A DNA stretch of 64,000 bases from positions 682,001-746,000 of the forward strand of contig CAVZLD010000014.1 in assembly GCA_963776055.1 (NCBI GenBank), read 5' to 3'. The notes beneath the pieces are model-generated. The model did not search any database and had not been told where the DNA came from. It was given only the letters and a program-made list of their open reading frames with translations. This DNA comes from CAVZLD01 sp963776055 (GTDB lineage Bacteria; Planctomycetota; Planctomycetia; Pirellulales; Pirellulaceae). Shown in pieces: positions 20,521 through 28,875 of this stretch. How positions within the stretch are numbered: position 1 is the stretch's first letter; each line of letters opens with the position of its first letter. The translations under genes and the position numbers were made by a program.

Positions 20521-20547
20521 CGGATCTCTTTGGCTAGGGACGACTGC

Positions 20548-21636
20548 TTAGCGGATCACACGGCCGGATGTGGCGCCCGCCATCAAGGCTTCGATTTCCG
20601 CACGCGTATTGAAGTTGAAATCGCCCACCGTGGAATGTGCCAGGCAAGAAGCGGCCACAGCAAACCGGATGGCTGTCTCGGGCGAAGACAGCTTCGGCGT
20701 CGTCAAGGCGAAAATCAGTCCGGCCGAGAAGGAGTCGCCTGCGCCCACTCGATCCACAATATTGGTGATCGAATACGGTTCGTACCGGCCTTCTCGCAGC
20801 GGTGCGAACAACGCTTGAGATTGGTCGCGATCGTACAACATCCCGCCCCATCGGTTGTGGGAAGCGGACAGACTCTCCCGCAGCGTGATGCCGACGTAAC
20901 TTACATTCGGGAACTGTTCGATGACTTGTCGCGCCACATCCGGATAACGATCGACCGCCAGATGCCCCGAATGCACATCGGTGTCGCCCGCACGAATCTG
21001 CAGTACATCACTGCAATCCTCTTCGTTTGCCACGACCAGATCGATCCAGGGAAGAAGCTGCCGCATCGTTTGCTCCGCCAGATCCCGTGGCGCCAGTCGC
21101 GCATCCCAACGCCACAGCTTCTTCCGGAAATTCAGATCGCAGGATACGGTCCAACCGGCTTGGCTCGCTGCCTGAACAGCGGATAGGGTGCTGTCGGCGG
21201 CTTGGCGGGATAAGGCCGGGGTAATGCCGGTGACATGAAACCATCCTTTTCCGGAAAAGACTTTGGGCCAGTGGTAGGCATTTGCCTCCGTCTGGCTGAG
21301 TGCGGATCCGTCCCGATCGTAAATCACTTGGCTCGCACGCTGATTCGCGCCGGTTTCGAGAAAATACAGTCCCAGCCGCCCCTGGTCGGTGCGCACAATG
21401 CTCTGCGTATCGATTTGCAGGGCGGCAAGCGATGCGACACAAGCATCTGCCACGGGGTTGCGCGGCAGTGCTGTGACAAATGCCACTGGTGATCCCAGCA
21501 ATGCGAGGGAGGCAGCAACATTCGCCTCGGCCCCGGCGAAGGTTACGTTCAGCGTACCCGGCAGCGTTTGGCGAAGTCGCAGGAAACCGGTCGGCGTCAG
21601 ACGACCCATGATTTCACCGAACGTCACGATTCGCAT
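20548..21636 (-). CDS. PfkB-family sugar-acid kinase, probable 2-keto-3-deoxy-sugar-acid kinase
   Basis: About 362 residues. It has the PfkB ribokinase fold: the N-terminal FGEIMGRLTPTGFLRLRQ and GAEANVAASLALLG motif, and the C-terminal phosphoacceptor motif DRVGAGDSFSAGL. The opening, with FGE(I/L)M.RL and substrate loop, is typical of 2-keto-3-deoxygluconate kinases. In the operon it would phosphorylate 2-keto-3-deoxygalactonate or gluconate with ATP in the cytosol, making the substrate for the aldolase encoded just upstream. I start at 21636; an in-frame extension upstream lacks conserved sequence. The gene follows the aldolase by about 90 bases on the same strand. Confidence 0.85.
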   Translation of the reverse strand: MRIVTFGEIMGRLTPTGFLRLRQTLPGTLNVTFAGAEANVAASLALLGSPVAFVTALPRNPVADACVASLAALQIDTQSIVRTDQGRLGLYFLETGANQRASQVIYDRDGSALSQTEANAYHWPKVFSGKGWFHVTGITPALSRQAADSTLSAVQAASQAGWTVSCDLNFRKKLWRWDARLAPRDLAEQTMRQLLPWIDLVVANEEDCSDVLQIRAGDTDVHSGHLAVDRYPDVARQVIEQFPNVSYVGITLRESLSASHNRWGGMLYDRDQSQALFAPLREGRYEPYSITNIVDRVGAGDSFSAGLIFALTTPKLSSPETAIRFAVAASCLAHSTVGDFNFNTRAEIEALMAGATSGRVIR

Positions 21637-21724
21637 GTCAACTTCTCGCTTGTTGAAAGGAAGGCGGGGGAGTCCATGTCGTGAGTGGTTGCGCCGAACG
21701 GGACGGTCGTCGGTCACGGCCCCT

Positions 21725-22396
21725 TCAGGCCTTGGGGGTCGAACGGATTCGATCGGCGGTCTGCCGAGCCTCCTGGGCCCGCTGCGTGATCTCCGTCCAG
21801 CGTTGCTCGTTGATCCAATTGCGGGGGGCCAGCCAGGAACCGCCCACCGCCAAAATCAGGGGATCCGCCAGATAATCCGTCATGTTGTGGGCATTCAATC
21901 CACCCAGGGGAACAAAGCGAAGTCCGAGGTGTGCGTAGGGTGCCGCCATGCTTTTCAAATAGGTGAGCCCGCCGCTGGGTTCTGCCGGAAAGAACTTCAG
22001 ATTCTGACACCCGAGGGCGATGGCGAGTTCGATATCGGACGGCGTCACGACGCCCGGGGCGAAAGGGATTCCCACACGCTGCGCCTCGCAAATCACCTCG
22101 CGATTCGTGCCCGGTGCCACCGCAAAGGCGGCTCCCGACTCATGAACTTCGACAACTTGTTGCTTCGTCAGCACGGTTCCCATGCCGGCCAGCATCTCGG
22201 GGACCTCACGGTGAATGGCGCGGAGGGCTTCGATGGCCACCGGTGTCCGAAGCGTCAGTTCCATCGCGTCAATGCCGCCATCCAGCAGAGCGCGGGCAAG
22301 AGGGACGGCATCGTCGACCCGATCGACGACCAGGACGGCGATCACTCCGCACCGGTGAAGACGGTCTTGCAAGGGGGCATGAAACAGGCCAGGCAT
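21725..22396 (-). CDS. KDPG/KDPGal-type aldolase (Eda/DgoA family)
   Basis: About 223 residues, the usual length. The start ATG at 22396 follows an AGGA ribosome site; an upstream in-frame TTG is possible but less good. Key features of the class I aldolase are present: MELTLRTP with the catalytic Glu, GMGTVLT, and NLKFFPAEPSGG with the Schiff-base Lys. It would split 2-keto-3-deoxy-6-phosphogluconate or -galactonate into pyruvate and glyceraldehyde-3-phosphate. Which sugar is used cannot be told from the sequence; the neighbouring dehydratase suggests the galactonate route. Confidence 0.9.
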   Translation of the reverse strand: MPGLFHAPLQDRLHRCGVIAVLVVDRVDDAVPLARALLDGGIDAMELTLRTPVAIEALRAIHREVPEMLAGMGTVLTKQQVVEVHESGAAFAVAPGTNREVICEAQRVGIPFAPGVVTPSDIELAIALGCQNLKFFPAEPSGGLTYLKSMAAPYAHLGLRFVPLGGLNAHNMTDYLADPLILAVGGSWLAPRNWINEQRWTEITQRAQEARQTADRIRSTPKA

Positions 22397-22505
22397 CGGA
22401 TCGATCCTCGTGATCAAGATGGTTCGTCGCTTACGTTACCCATGATAGCGAAAGGCAACAAAGGACGGGACGTTCGGCTACCGTCCGCACCGCTTCGATT
22501 TCGGT

Positions 22506-23822
22506 TCACCAATCGACGACCGAACCGTCGCGGTAGTCGTACGTCTCGGGATTGGTCCAGTCGTGCCCGATCTGTTTCTGCAAGGCCTCTTCATCGATTT
22601 CGATTCCCAAGCCGGGGCCGGTGGGCAGGTCGATGTAACCGTCCTTGACGACGAACGGTTTCCGAAGATACCCCTCGCCAAGGTTGACCTGCTCTTGGCA
22701 CAAGAAATTCGGAATGCTGGCAGCAATCTGCAGGCCGGCTGCCAAAGAGATGGGGCCGAGAGGATTGTGCGGAGCAATCGCGGCGTAATAGGCTTCGGCC
22801 ATGCCGGCGATCAGACGTACTTCCGTGATGCCTCCCGCGTGGCACAGATCGGGCTGCAGGATCGACGCTGCCCGCCGTTCCAAGATCTTGCGAAAGCCCC
22901 ATTTCGTGAAGATTCGCTCTCCCGTGGCGATCGGCAGATGCGTGGCCCGGGCGATGTCGGCCAGTACGTCCACGTTCTGACAGGCAACCGGTTCCTCGAT
23001 GAACATCGGTTGGTGAGGTTCGTAGGCTTGGATCAACAGCCGAGCATTTTGTGGGCTGATCGCTCCGTGAAAGTCGATCCCGATATCCACGTCATCTCCG
23101 CCGGCCTCACGCAGGGCCGCGAATTGGTCAGCCGCCTGCCGAATGAAGTTGCGCGAGGCAACAATTCCAGAGCGGGTCGCATTCAGCACACTTGTCTTGA
23201 AGGCAGTGAAGCCGCGCGATTTCAATTCCTGCAGCCGCTCGGGGCTGTTGCCGACGTGCGCGTAGACCCGCACGCGGTTGCGCGTCGGCCCGCCCAAGAG
23301 CTCGTAGACCGGCACGCCGAGTGCCTTGCCTTTCAAATCCCACAACGCCATGTCGACTCCGCTGAGTGCACTGGTCAGCACAGGGCCTCCGCGGTAGAAG
23401 GCGTGGCGGTACATGGCTTGCCAATGGTGGACGACGTTACGCGGGTCTTTGCCGACCAGGTACAAAGATAACTCCTCCACGGCCTTTGCGACCGTGTCCG
23501 CACGGCCTTCGACCACCGGCTCGCCCCATCCGACGAGTCCGGCATCGGTGTGGATTTTGAGAAAGAGCCACCGCGGCTTGACTTTCATTGTCTCCAGTCG
23601 CGTGATCGTGAGTTTTTCCCGAGTAGCGTCGGAATCGTCCACGGGCGGCAGCGCGGATGACGGGCGACGCTCGGCGTACGGATCCGATAAAGCGGCTGCA
23701 TCCGGCTCGTCGGCGGAGGCTACGGGCCGCAGAACGCTTCCGAGCGCGGCGAATCCGCCGCCGGCCGCCAGCTTCAGGAGTTTTCGACGAGCGATTGAGA
23801 GTGACGTACGGGCAGCGCACAT
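22506..23822 (-). CDS. Galactonate dehydratase-like enolase-superfamily enzyme with Tat-like leader
   Basis: About 438 residues. The start at 23822 follows GGGAGGA. The N-terminus has a twin-arginine-type leader (ARRKLLKLAAGGGFAALGS), then the mandelate racemase/muconate-lactonizing fold. Diagnostic residues of D-galactonate dehydratases are visible: IGIDFHGAIS (metal Asp and acid His), FIEEPV (Glu), IATGERIF (Glu) and AAIAPHNPLGPISLAAG (catalytic His). It would convert D-galactonate to 2-keto-3-deoxygalactonate. First gene of a three-gene operon with the aldolase and kinase (Entner-Doudoroff/DeLey-Doudoroff-like route). An export leader on the dehydratase but not on its partners is unusual and implies uptake of the product. 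Confidence 0.88.
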   Translation of the reverse strand: MCAARTSLSIARRKLLKLAAGGGFAALGSVLRPVASADEPDAAALSDPYAERRPSSALPPVDDSDATREKLTITRLETMKVKPRWLFLKIHTDAGLVGWGEPVVEGRADTVAKAVEELSLYLVGKDPRNVVHHWQAMYRHAFYRGGPVLTSALSGVDMALWDLKGKALGVPVYELLGGPTRNRVRVYAHVGNSPERLQELKSRGFTAFKTSVLNATRSGIVASRNFIRQAADQFAALREAGGDDVDIGIDFHGAISPQNARLLIQAYEPHQPMFIEEPVACQNVDVLADIARATHLPIATGERIFTKWGFRKILERRAASILQPDLCHAGGITEVRLIAGMAEAYYAAIAPHNPLGPISLAAGLQIAASIPNFLCQEQVNLGEGYLRKPFVVKDGYIDLPTGPGLGIEIDEEALQKQIGHDWTNPETYDYRDGSVVDW

Positions 23823-23966
23823 CGCAGATTCCTCCCCCAGGGCTGATTTGTAGATGGACGCGACCCGTTCGAAACGGTGGGCACCATGCGAGTCGCGTGA
23901 TTGGGACGTCGGCTTGCGACTTCGAGCTGCCACCATCCTATCCGATTCGGACAGCGGGTGAGGCGG

Positions 23967-24617
23967 CTAGCGCGTCGTGGAGGAGGAGCCGAAAGTGACT
24001 TGGCCGGCGAGCTGTTCGGCGAGCATCTCCGCCGTGTAGATCCGATCGGTAGGTTTGTTGAAGTTTCGACCGGTCGAGGACTTCGATAGCCGATCACCTA
24101 ATCGTTCACCGCGGCGTGTGGTGGTCATCCCCTCGATCCACTTGTAGCCGTCGGGCACTTTTTGGATCAAGGCGCGAACGTTGGCTTGACCTTGCGGCAT
24201 GCGGGCCAGTCGATCTACACGGTCGATCCCACCCGGAAGATTTTGAATTTTCGACCAGAAAACACGACCCTTCTTTGTCCGGAACTGCTGCACCAGGATG
24301 TCATCATCGGGCAACGTCCGGTCCAGAATCTCCTTTTCGTCGTCGATCGCCCAACCGTTGGATCGCATCTTGCGGAACAGTTTCTGCGTGGCGGAACGCG
24401 TGATCAGATCCCCTGGCAGGTAGTCGGGTGACGATTGGAAGAACTGAACCACGAAGGCCTGTACCTGCTGCGCCTCAGGCGCGGCGGGAGCTGCCGCTGG
24501 AGTCGCGGCCGAGGTGGCGAAGGCCGTGACGCTCAGAACCATGGCGGTGAAGCCGGCAGAAACGAAGATTCGGAATGGAAGGCGGGCCGTCTGAATAGTG
24601 GGGTCGTAAGAGTTCAT
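23967..24617 (-). CDS. Secreted protein of unknown function
   Basis: About 216 residues. The Met at 24617 gives a basic start and a hydrophobic leader (IFVSAGFTAMVLSVTAFA), then an Ala/Pro-rich segment. The mature part is mixed alpha/beta and polar, with KVPDGYKWIEGMTTTRRGER near residue 160. I recognise no family. It sits upstream of the dehydratase gene on the same strand, 144 bases away, but need not belong to that operon. Confidence 0.7.
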   Translation of the reverse strand: MNSYDPTIQTARLPFRIFVSAGFTAMVLSVTAFATSAATPAAAPAAPEAQQVQAFVVQFFQSSPDYLPGDLITRSATQKLFRKMRSNGWAIDDEKEILDRTLPDDDILVQQFRTKKGRVFWSKIQNLPGGIDRVDRLARMPQGQANVRALIQKVPDGYKWIEGMTTTRRGERLGDRLSKSSTGRNFNKPTDRIYTAEMLAEQLAGQVTFGSSSTTR

Positions 24618-25128
24618 CCGAAGTCGGCATCCCAAGTTCGATGCGGTCGGGGCTGGCCAAGCAAGACCGGTTCCTGCTCGGCAAACACAACGCGGTGCAG
24701 GCAGCTGACCGCGCGCTCTCTAGGGAATGGTATCGGCTGCCGTTTCGGCCACCCGTAGTGGGATTCCCGGGAGCCACGGACGTCACCGAGAAACTTCGCG
24801 GACTGTACCGACTGTCAGTTTTGGCAAGGGAGCGAAAGGGATCGCACGGGATTGCGATGCGCGCTGATCCGGCGTCTTTCACGAAACTTCTTATCTGCAA
24901 TAGAGTTGCGGCCAGCATTCCATCGCTCCTTTGCGTTTGGCATACTCTTTGCTTCATTAAAAGATCGTCCGCAGCACGAGCCTGCCAATCCGACAGGAAG
25001 GCCGCAGGAGGCACGTCGGGCAGGTCCGGCGGTGGTGGACTGGGGTCGTGTGAGCGATGCACGCGTGGCACGGCCCGGTAGGTACGTATTCAAGTTTTTT
25101 GTGCCTGAGGCACAAGAGGAGGTGTGAT
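24618..25128. other. Divergent intergenic region upstream of hsp20
   Basis: About 510 bases between a minus-strand secreted-protein gene and hsp20. Apart from the palindrome and ribosome site just before hsp20 I see no gene; the promoters of both flanking genes should lie here. Confidence 0.5.
25099..25122 (+). promoter_or_regulatory. Palindrome abutting the hsp20 ribosome-binding site
   Basis: The sequence TTGTGCCT, G, AGGCACAA (25099-25115) is a perfect palindrome with one central base, directly followed by GAGGAGG (25116-25122), six bases before the ATG. As RNA it can form a 6-bp stem with a 5-base loop. It could be an operator or a structure affecting ribosome access to this heat-shock gene; it does not match the CIRCE consensus. 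Confidence 0.4.
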
Positions 25129-25577
25129 ATGAATCGAGCATTACGGTCATGGCGTGGTACGGCGATTCGGCCCCTGGAGGATCTCTATCGAGACATGGAC
25201 AATCTTGTGACACATCTGTTCGGCGACGAAGAGCGTCAGCGGGAGCGTCCCAGCTATGCTCCGACCGTGAACATCGCGGAGACGGAGGCACAGTACGAAG
25301 TCACGGCAGACTTGCCGGGAATCCAGCCCGAGGACGTGAATGTCGAAGTCCATGAAGGTCAGGTCACGATCACCGGAAAGCGCGAAGTGAGAAGGAGGAG
25401 ACCGGCAAAACGTATCACCGTGTGGAGCGTCAGTATGGCGAGTTCCGACGTACGGTTGCGTTGCCGCTGCCGGTCGACGAGCAGAAGATCACAGCCGCCT
25501 ACAAGGATGGCGTGTTGACGGTCGTGTTGCCAAAGAGTGAAAAAGTGAAGCCGACACGCATTCCGGTTCAGTCCTGA
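25129..25577 (+). CDS. Hsp20/alpha-crystallin small heat-shock protein (one frameshift)
   Basis: Reconstructed protein of about 149 residues. The ATG follows a strong GAGGAGG site. The alpha-crystallin domain starts at YAPTVNIAETEAQYEVTADL and continues with LPGIQPEDVNVEVHEGQV and ITGKRE. The frame then breaks near 25392; adding one base after GTGAGAA restores EETGKTYHRVERQYGEFRRT and ALPLPVDEQKITAAYKDGV, ending LPKSEKVKPTRIPVQS. So one base seems to be missing. Hsp20 proteins are ATP-independent holdases in the cytosol. A terminator follows the gene. Confidence 0.88.
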
Positions 25578-25620
25578 TCCGTCGCGTTCGGTTTCATGGT
25601 CGGTTGAAGGAGTGACCTAC

Positions 25621-25660
25621 GGGGGAGGATTGCCGCGCGAGTGGCGTCCTCCCTCTTTTT
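25621..25660 (+). terminator. Rho-independent terminator after hsp20
   Basis: A GGGAGGA / TCCTCCC stem (25623-25629 and 25647-25653), extended by further pairing inside, followed by TCTTTTT. It lies about 45 bases after the hsp20 stop and before the convergent ABC-F gene. Confidence 0.7.
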
Positions 25661-25670
25661 GTTGGGCGTG

Positions 25671-27584
25671 TCAATTCAGTTCGGAGGCTTCTTCCCAGTG
25701 TTCGTACAGGCGATGCAGCAACTGCTGTTGCTCGTCAATCTTGGCCTGGATCTCCTTCACTCGTCGCCCGTCCCGCAGCACGTGCGGTTGGGTTAGCTCA
25801 TGATGTAGTTGCTCCAACTGGCTTTCATGCTCGATGATCTCCTGCTCCAGATCTTCCACCTTCCGGTACGGAAAGCGACGTTTGCGACGCGGTCGATGCG
25901 AGTCGCCCGAGCGCGAAGTTGGCGGGGCCGAAGGGGACGGAGTCGGGGAGGCGGCGGTGGCAGTGGATCCGGCATTGTTGTTCTGCTGTTCGTTCTGCAG
26001 CCGCTGCCAAGCATCGTAGTTGCCATGCAGAATGCGATGCGATCCATGTTCTAGCACGAGCAAGTGATTGGCGACCTGATTGATGAAAAAACGATCGTGA
26101 GAAACGAAAAGAACAGTGCCGGAAAACTCTCGCAGGGCTCCTTCCAGTGCCGCTCGAGCCCAAAGATCAAGATGGTTCGTCGGCTCATCCAAAATTAGCA
26201 GGTTTGCATCACTGGCGGCCAGACGCGAAAGTGCGACTCGATTCTGTTCTCCTCCGCTGAGTTGCCGGACCATTTGGAAGACGGCGTCGCCACGAATCCC
26301 GAAGCGGGCCAAAAGATCACGTCGCTGCTGTAGGTTGAACTCTTTGCCTTCCGGACGGACGGCATCCACTACGGCTTCGTCCGCGGGCAGGTTGCGGAGC
26401 AGTTGATCAAAGTAACCGACGACTACGCCGGTTCCCAACGCGACCGATCCGGAGTCGGGGGAAACTTGGTTCAGCAGGCAACGCAGGAGTGTCGTTTTCC
26501 CGGTGCCGTTGTTGCCAAGAATTCCCCATCGCTGTCCGCGTTCCACGTCGAAGCTGACCCCTTGAAACAGTGGTTGGTCGTAGGATTTGCCGAGATTTTC
26601 GACACGCAGGACGATGTCGCCGCAGCGCGTTATTTCGGGAAACCGCATCACGGGAGCTTCGATCGTCCGCGGCAGTGGGACCGGTTCGATCCGCTCCAGT
26701 TTCTTGCGTCGATCTTCCGCCTGCGCGTGTTTCTGGCCATGCCGATTGCGCCGGACGAAGTCTTCCAGCCGGGCTATTTCTGCCTGCTGGTTGTCATAAG
26801 CCCGACGTTCGAATTCCAGTCGCTCTTCCTTCTGTTGTCGATAGGTCGTGAAATTACCGCGATAGGAAACGACCGTTCCCCGAAGTAGTTCCAGCGTGCG
26901 GTTGGTCACCTTGTCCAGAAAGTACCGGTCGTGGCTCACGACGATCAGCGTCTGGCGGGAGCCGATCAGATACTCTTCGAGCCAGGCGGTTGCCTCGAGG
27001 TCCAAGTGATTGGACGGCTCATCCAGCAGCATGATCTCCGGCGCCGATAGAAGCAGTTTGGCCAGCATCAGGCGGTTCTGCTGGCCACCGCTTAGCTGCG
27101 TAACGTCTTGTCGGAAGGTGCTGCGGGCGAATCCCACGCCCTGCAGCACGCGTTCGATTCGGTGGTCCAAATGGTAGCCGTCCTGCCGCGCCAGTTCCTC
27201 TTGCAGGTGGTCGTAGCGCTGTTCCAGGCCGCTGCGCTGATCGGCATCGTCCGTCTGACTGATCGCCTTCGCCAGCCGTTCCGCTTCGTCCGCCATTTGC
27301 AGCAAGTGGGCTAAAGCAGTTTGTGCTTCCTCCCAAACCGTTTGGCCCGATGTGAAGGCTGCTTGTTGTTCCAGATGCCCGCAACGTACGGAGGAAGCTT
27401 GCTGAATGAGTCCGCTATCTTGTTCCAGTTGACCGACAAGGATCTTCAGCAGCGTCGTCTTGCCGCTTCCGTTCGGACCCACCAAACCGATCCTTTCACC
27501 CGCGCGGACCTCGAACGTGACACCGTCGAGCAAGGCTTCGGGACCAAAGTGTTTGCGGATCGTATCCACCGAGAGAATAATCAT
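25671..27584 (-). CDS. ABC-F family ATPase
   Basis: About 637 residues from the Met at 27584, which begins the first ABC domain (MIILSVDTIRKHFG). Two ATP-binding domains lie in tandem without TM segments: Walker A GPNGSGKTT and GNNGTGKTT, signatures LSGGQQNRLMLAKLLL and LSGGEQNRVALSRLA, and Walker B LLLDEPSNHLDL and LILDEPTNHLDLW. Between them is the linker region (RRNRHGQKHAQAEDRRKKLE) and at the end a basic region and a coiled coil (VEDLEQEIIEHESQLEQLHH), as in Uup/YheS-like proteins. ABC-F proteins act on ribosomes rather than as transporters; the subfamily is not certain. An in-frame extension to 27827 is non-homologous and was left out. Confidence 0.92.
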   Translation of the reverse strand: MIILSVDTIRKHFGPEALLDGVTFEVRAGERIGLVGPNGSGKTTLLKILVGQLEQDSGLIQQASSVRCGHLEQQAAFTSGQTVWEEAQTALAHLLQMADEAERLAKAISQTDDADQRSGLEQRYDHLQEELARQDGYHLDHRIERVLQGVGFARSTFRQDVTQLSGGQQNRLMLAKLLLSAPEIMLLDEPSNHLDLEATAWLEEYLIGSRQTLIVVSHDRYFLDKVTNRTLELLRGTVVSYRGNFTTYRQQKEERLEFERRAYDNQQAEIARLEDFVRRNRHGQKHAQAEDRRKKLERIEPVPLPRTIEAPVMRFPEITRCGDIVLRVENLGKSYDQPLFQGVSFDVERGQRWGILGNNGTGKTTLLRCLLNQVSPDSGSVALGTGVVVGYFDQLLRNLPADEAVVDAVRPEGKEFNLQQRRDLLARFGIRGDAVFQMVRQLSGGEQNRVALSRLAASDANLLILDEPTNHLDLWARAALEGALREFSGTVLFVSHDRFFINQVANHLLVLEHGSHRILHGNYDAWQRLQNEQQNNNAGSTATAASPTPSPSAPPTSRSGDSHRPRRKRRFPYRKVEDLEQEIIEHESQLEQLHHELTQPHVLRDGRRVKEIQAKIDEQQQLLHRLYEHWEEASELN

Positions 27585-27905
27585 GACCCACGATTCTATG
27601 ATCGATGGGCGGATCTTGGAATGCGAAACAGATCCAACCCAGCGCGAAGTCGTCTTGTCCAGGCCCCGCTCAATCACCGGCTGACACAGGAACATGTTCG
27701 AAAAAAGAGGACGCACTTCGAGCACACGCGCGTGGAACCCAAAGGCGAGGTTGTACCGCGGCTGTTCGCTTTTTCGACGGGTCGTGGCGGATGCACAGTG
27801 GATGAAGGCCTTCGTCGGGACCCGCAACTGCCTTGTGCCGGACCGGCGCCTGCGCTAAGATGCGAGGTGCTTTTGCTGTCGGAATTTCGTCGGAGGCCTC
27901 AAGCG
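27585..27905. other. Divergent intergenic region
   Basis: About 320 bases between the ABC-F gene (minus) and miaE (plus). Open frames run through it but show no recognisable protein. A GGAGG ribosome site for miaE is at about 27892. Confidence 0.5.
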
Positions 27906-28481
27906 ATGCTCAGTCTGCAGTCGACGACTCCTCCACGCTGGCTGGAGCAGGTGAACCAACACTTGGATCAGATTCTGATCGACCACGCCCATTGCGAAAA
28001 GAAGGCGGCGGGGACGGCCATGAATTTGATTTTCGCGTACGTGGATCACGAGGATCTTTGCCGCGAGATGGCGGATATCGTCCGTGAGGAATTGGAGCAT
28101 TTTGAGCTCGTCCTGGATCTGTTGAAGCAGCGCGGGATCCGTTTTCGCCGCCTGAAACCGAGCGCTTACGGCCGCAAATTGAACGACCTGGTGGGAAAGC
28201 TGGAGCCGCAGCGGGCCGTCGACCGTCTGCTGGTCGCCGGGCTGTTCGAGGCGCGATCTTGCGAGCGATTCGACCTGTTACGGAAGCACGTGGCCGATCC
28301 GGTCCTGGCCGAGTTCTACGGCAACCTGTTCGAGTCCGAGGCGCGACATCATTCGACTTACGTTCGCTTGGCGAAGACGTTTGCCGAGGAAGAACTGGTG
28401 ATGCTGCGCCTGAAGGAACTGTCTGCTGCCGAAGCTGCCATCATCATGGAGGGGGAACCCCTCCCACGCATGCACAGTTGA
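27906..28481 (+). CDS. miaE: tRNA-(ms2io6A)-hydroxylase MiaE
   Basis: About 191 residues from the ATG at 27906, preceded by GGAGG at a good distance. The sequence matches the MiaE non-heme diiron family: WLEQVNQHLDQILIDHAHCE, KKAAGTAMNLIFAY, EELEHFELVLDLL, LVAGLFEARSCERFDLL and FESEARHHSTYVRLA, which together supply Glu and His metal ligands. MiaE hydroxylates the isopentenyl group of ms2i6A37 in tRNA using O2. A longer open frame upstream to 27321 is unrelated sequence. The MiaA and MiaB enzymes that make its substrate are not in the window. Confidence 0.92.
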   Translation: MLSLQSTTPPRWLEQVNQHLDQILIDHAHCEKKAAGTAMNLIFAYVDHEDLCREMADIVREELEHFELVLDLLKQRGIRFRRLKPSAYGRKLNDLVGKLEPQRAVDRLLVAGLFEARSCERFDLLRKHVADPVLAEFYGNLFESEARHHSTYVRLAKTFAEEELVMLRLKELSAAEAAIIMEGEPLPRMHS

Positions 28482-28875
28482 TGCCAGCGTCAGGCCGTTG
28501 CCTTTCGGAGCTGTCGAACGAGTTGCGCGACAGTTCGCTTCTCGAGACGGAAAAGGCACGCTTTGGGCGGTTTTCCTTCCTCGTTCGTGGCGCCGCCAGA
28601 CTGGATGTGCGCGCTGCATTCCGTCGATCGCTTGGACTTGTTTGCCTGCTCGGTGTGATTGGTACAACCCGACGGGATCGTTTCGTTGCGCTTCGGCAGT
28701 TCGGCTCAAGTCGGACGCTCGTCGCTTGACGCGCGCGGGTCGGCGCATACGATTCCTTCGCAGAACATTCGAAGCGAAGGAAGCCGGTCGCTGAGCACCG
28801 GCGGAATCGTCTGCCGCGGTGATTCGCCACAGCGAAGTCGCACGCGTGCCAAAGGTATGTCACGGAGGTCTGGCA
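28482..28875. other. Intergenic stretch, no gene seen
   Basis: About 390 bases between miaE and the next plus-strand gene. A clear ribosome site (GGAGGT, 28864-28869) is at its end; I see no other feature. Confidence 0.5.

Noticed and set aside
21389..23471. Plus-strand open frames of 419 and 302 residues
   Set aside because: They are antisense to the kinase, aldolase and dehydratase, whose active-site motifs are plain on the other strand.
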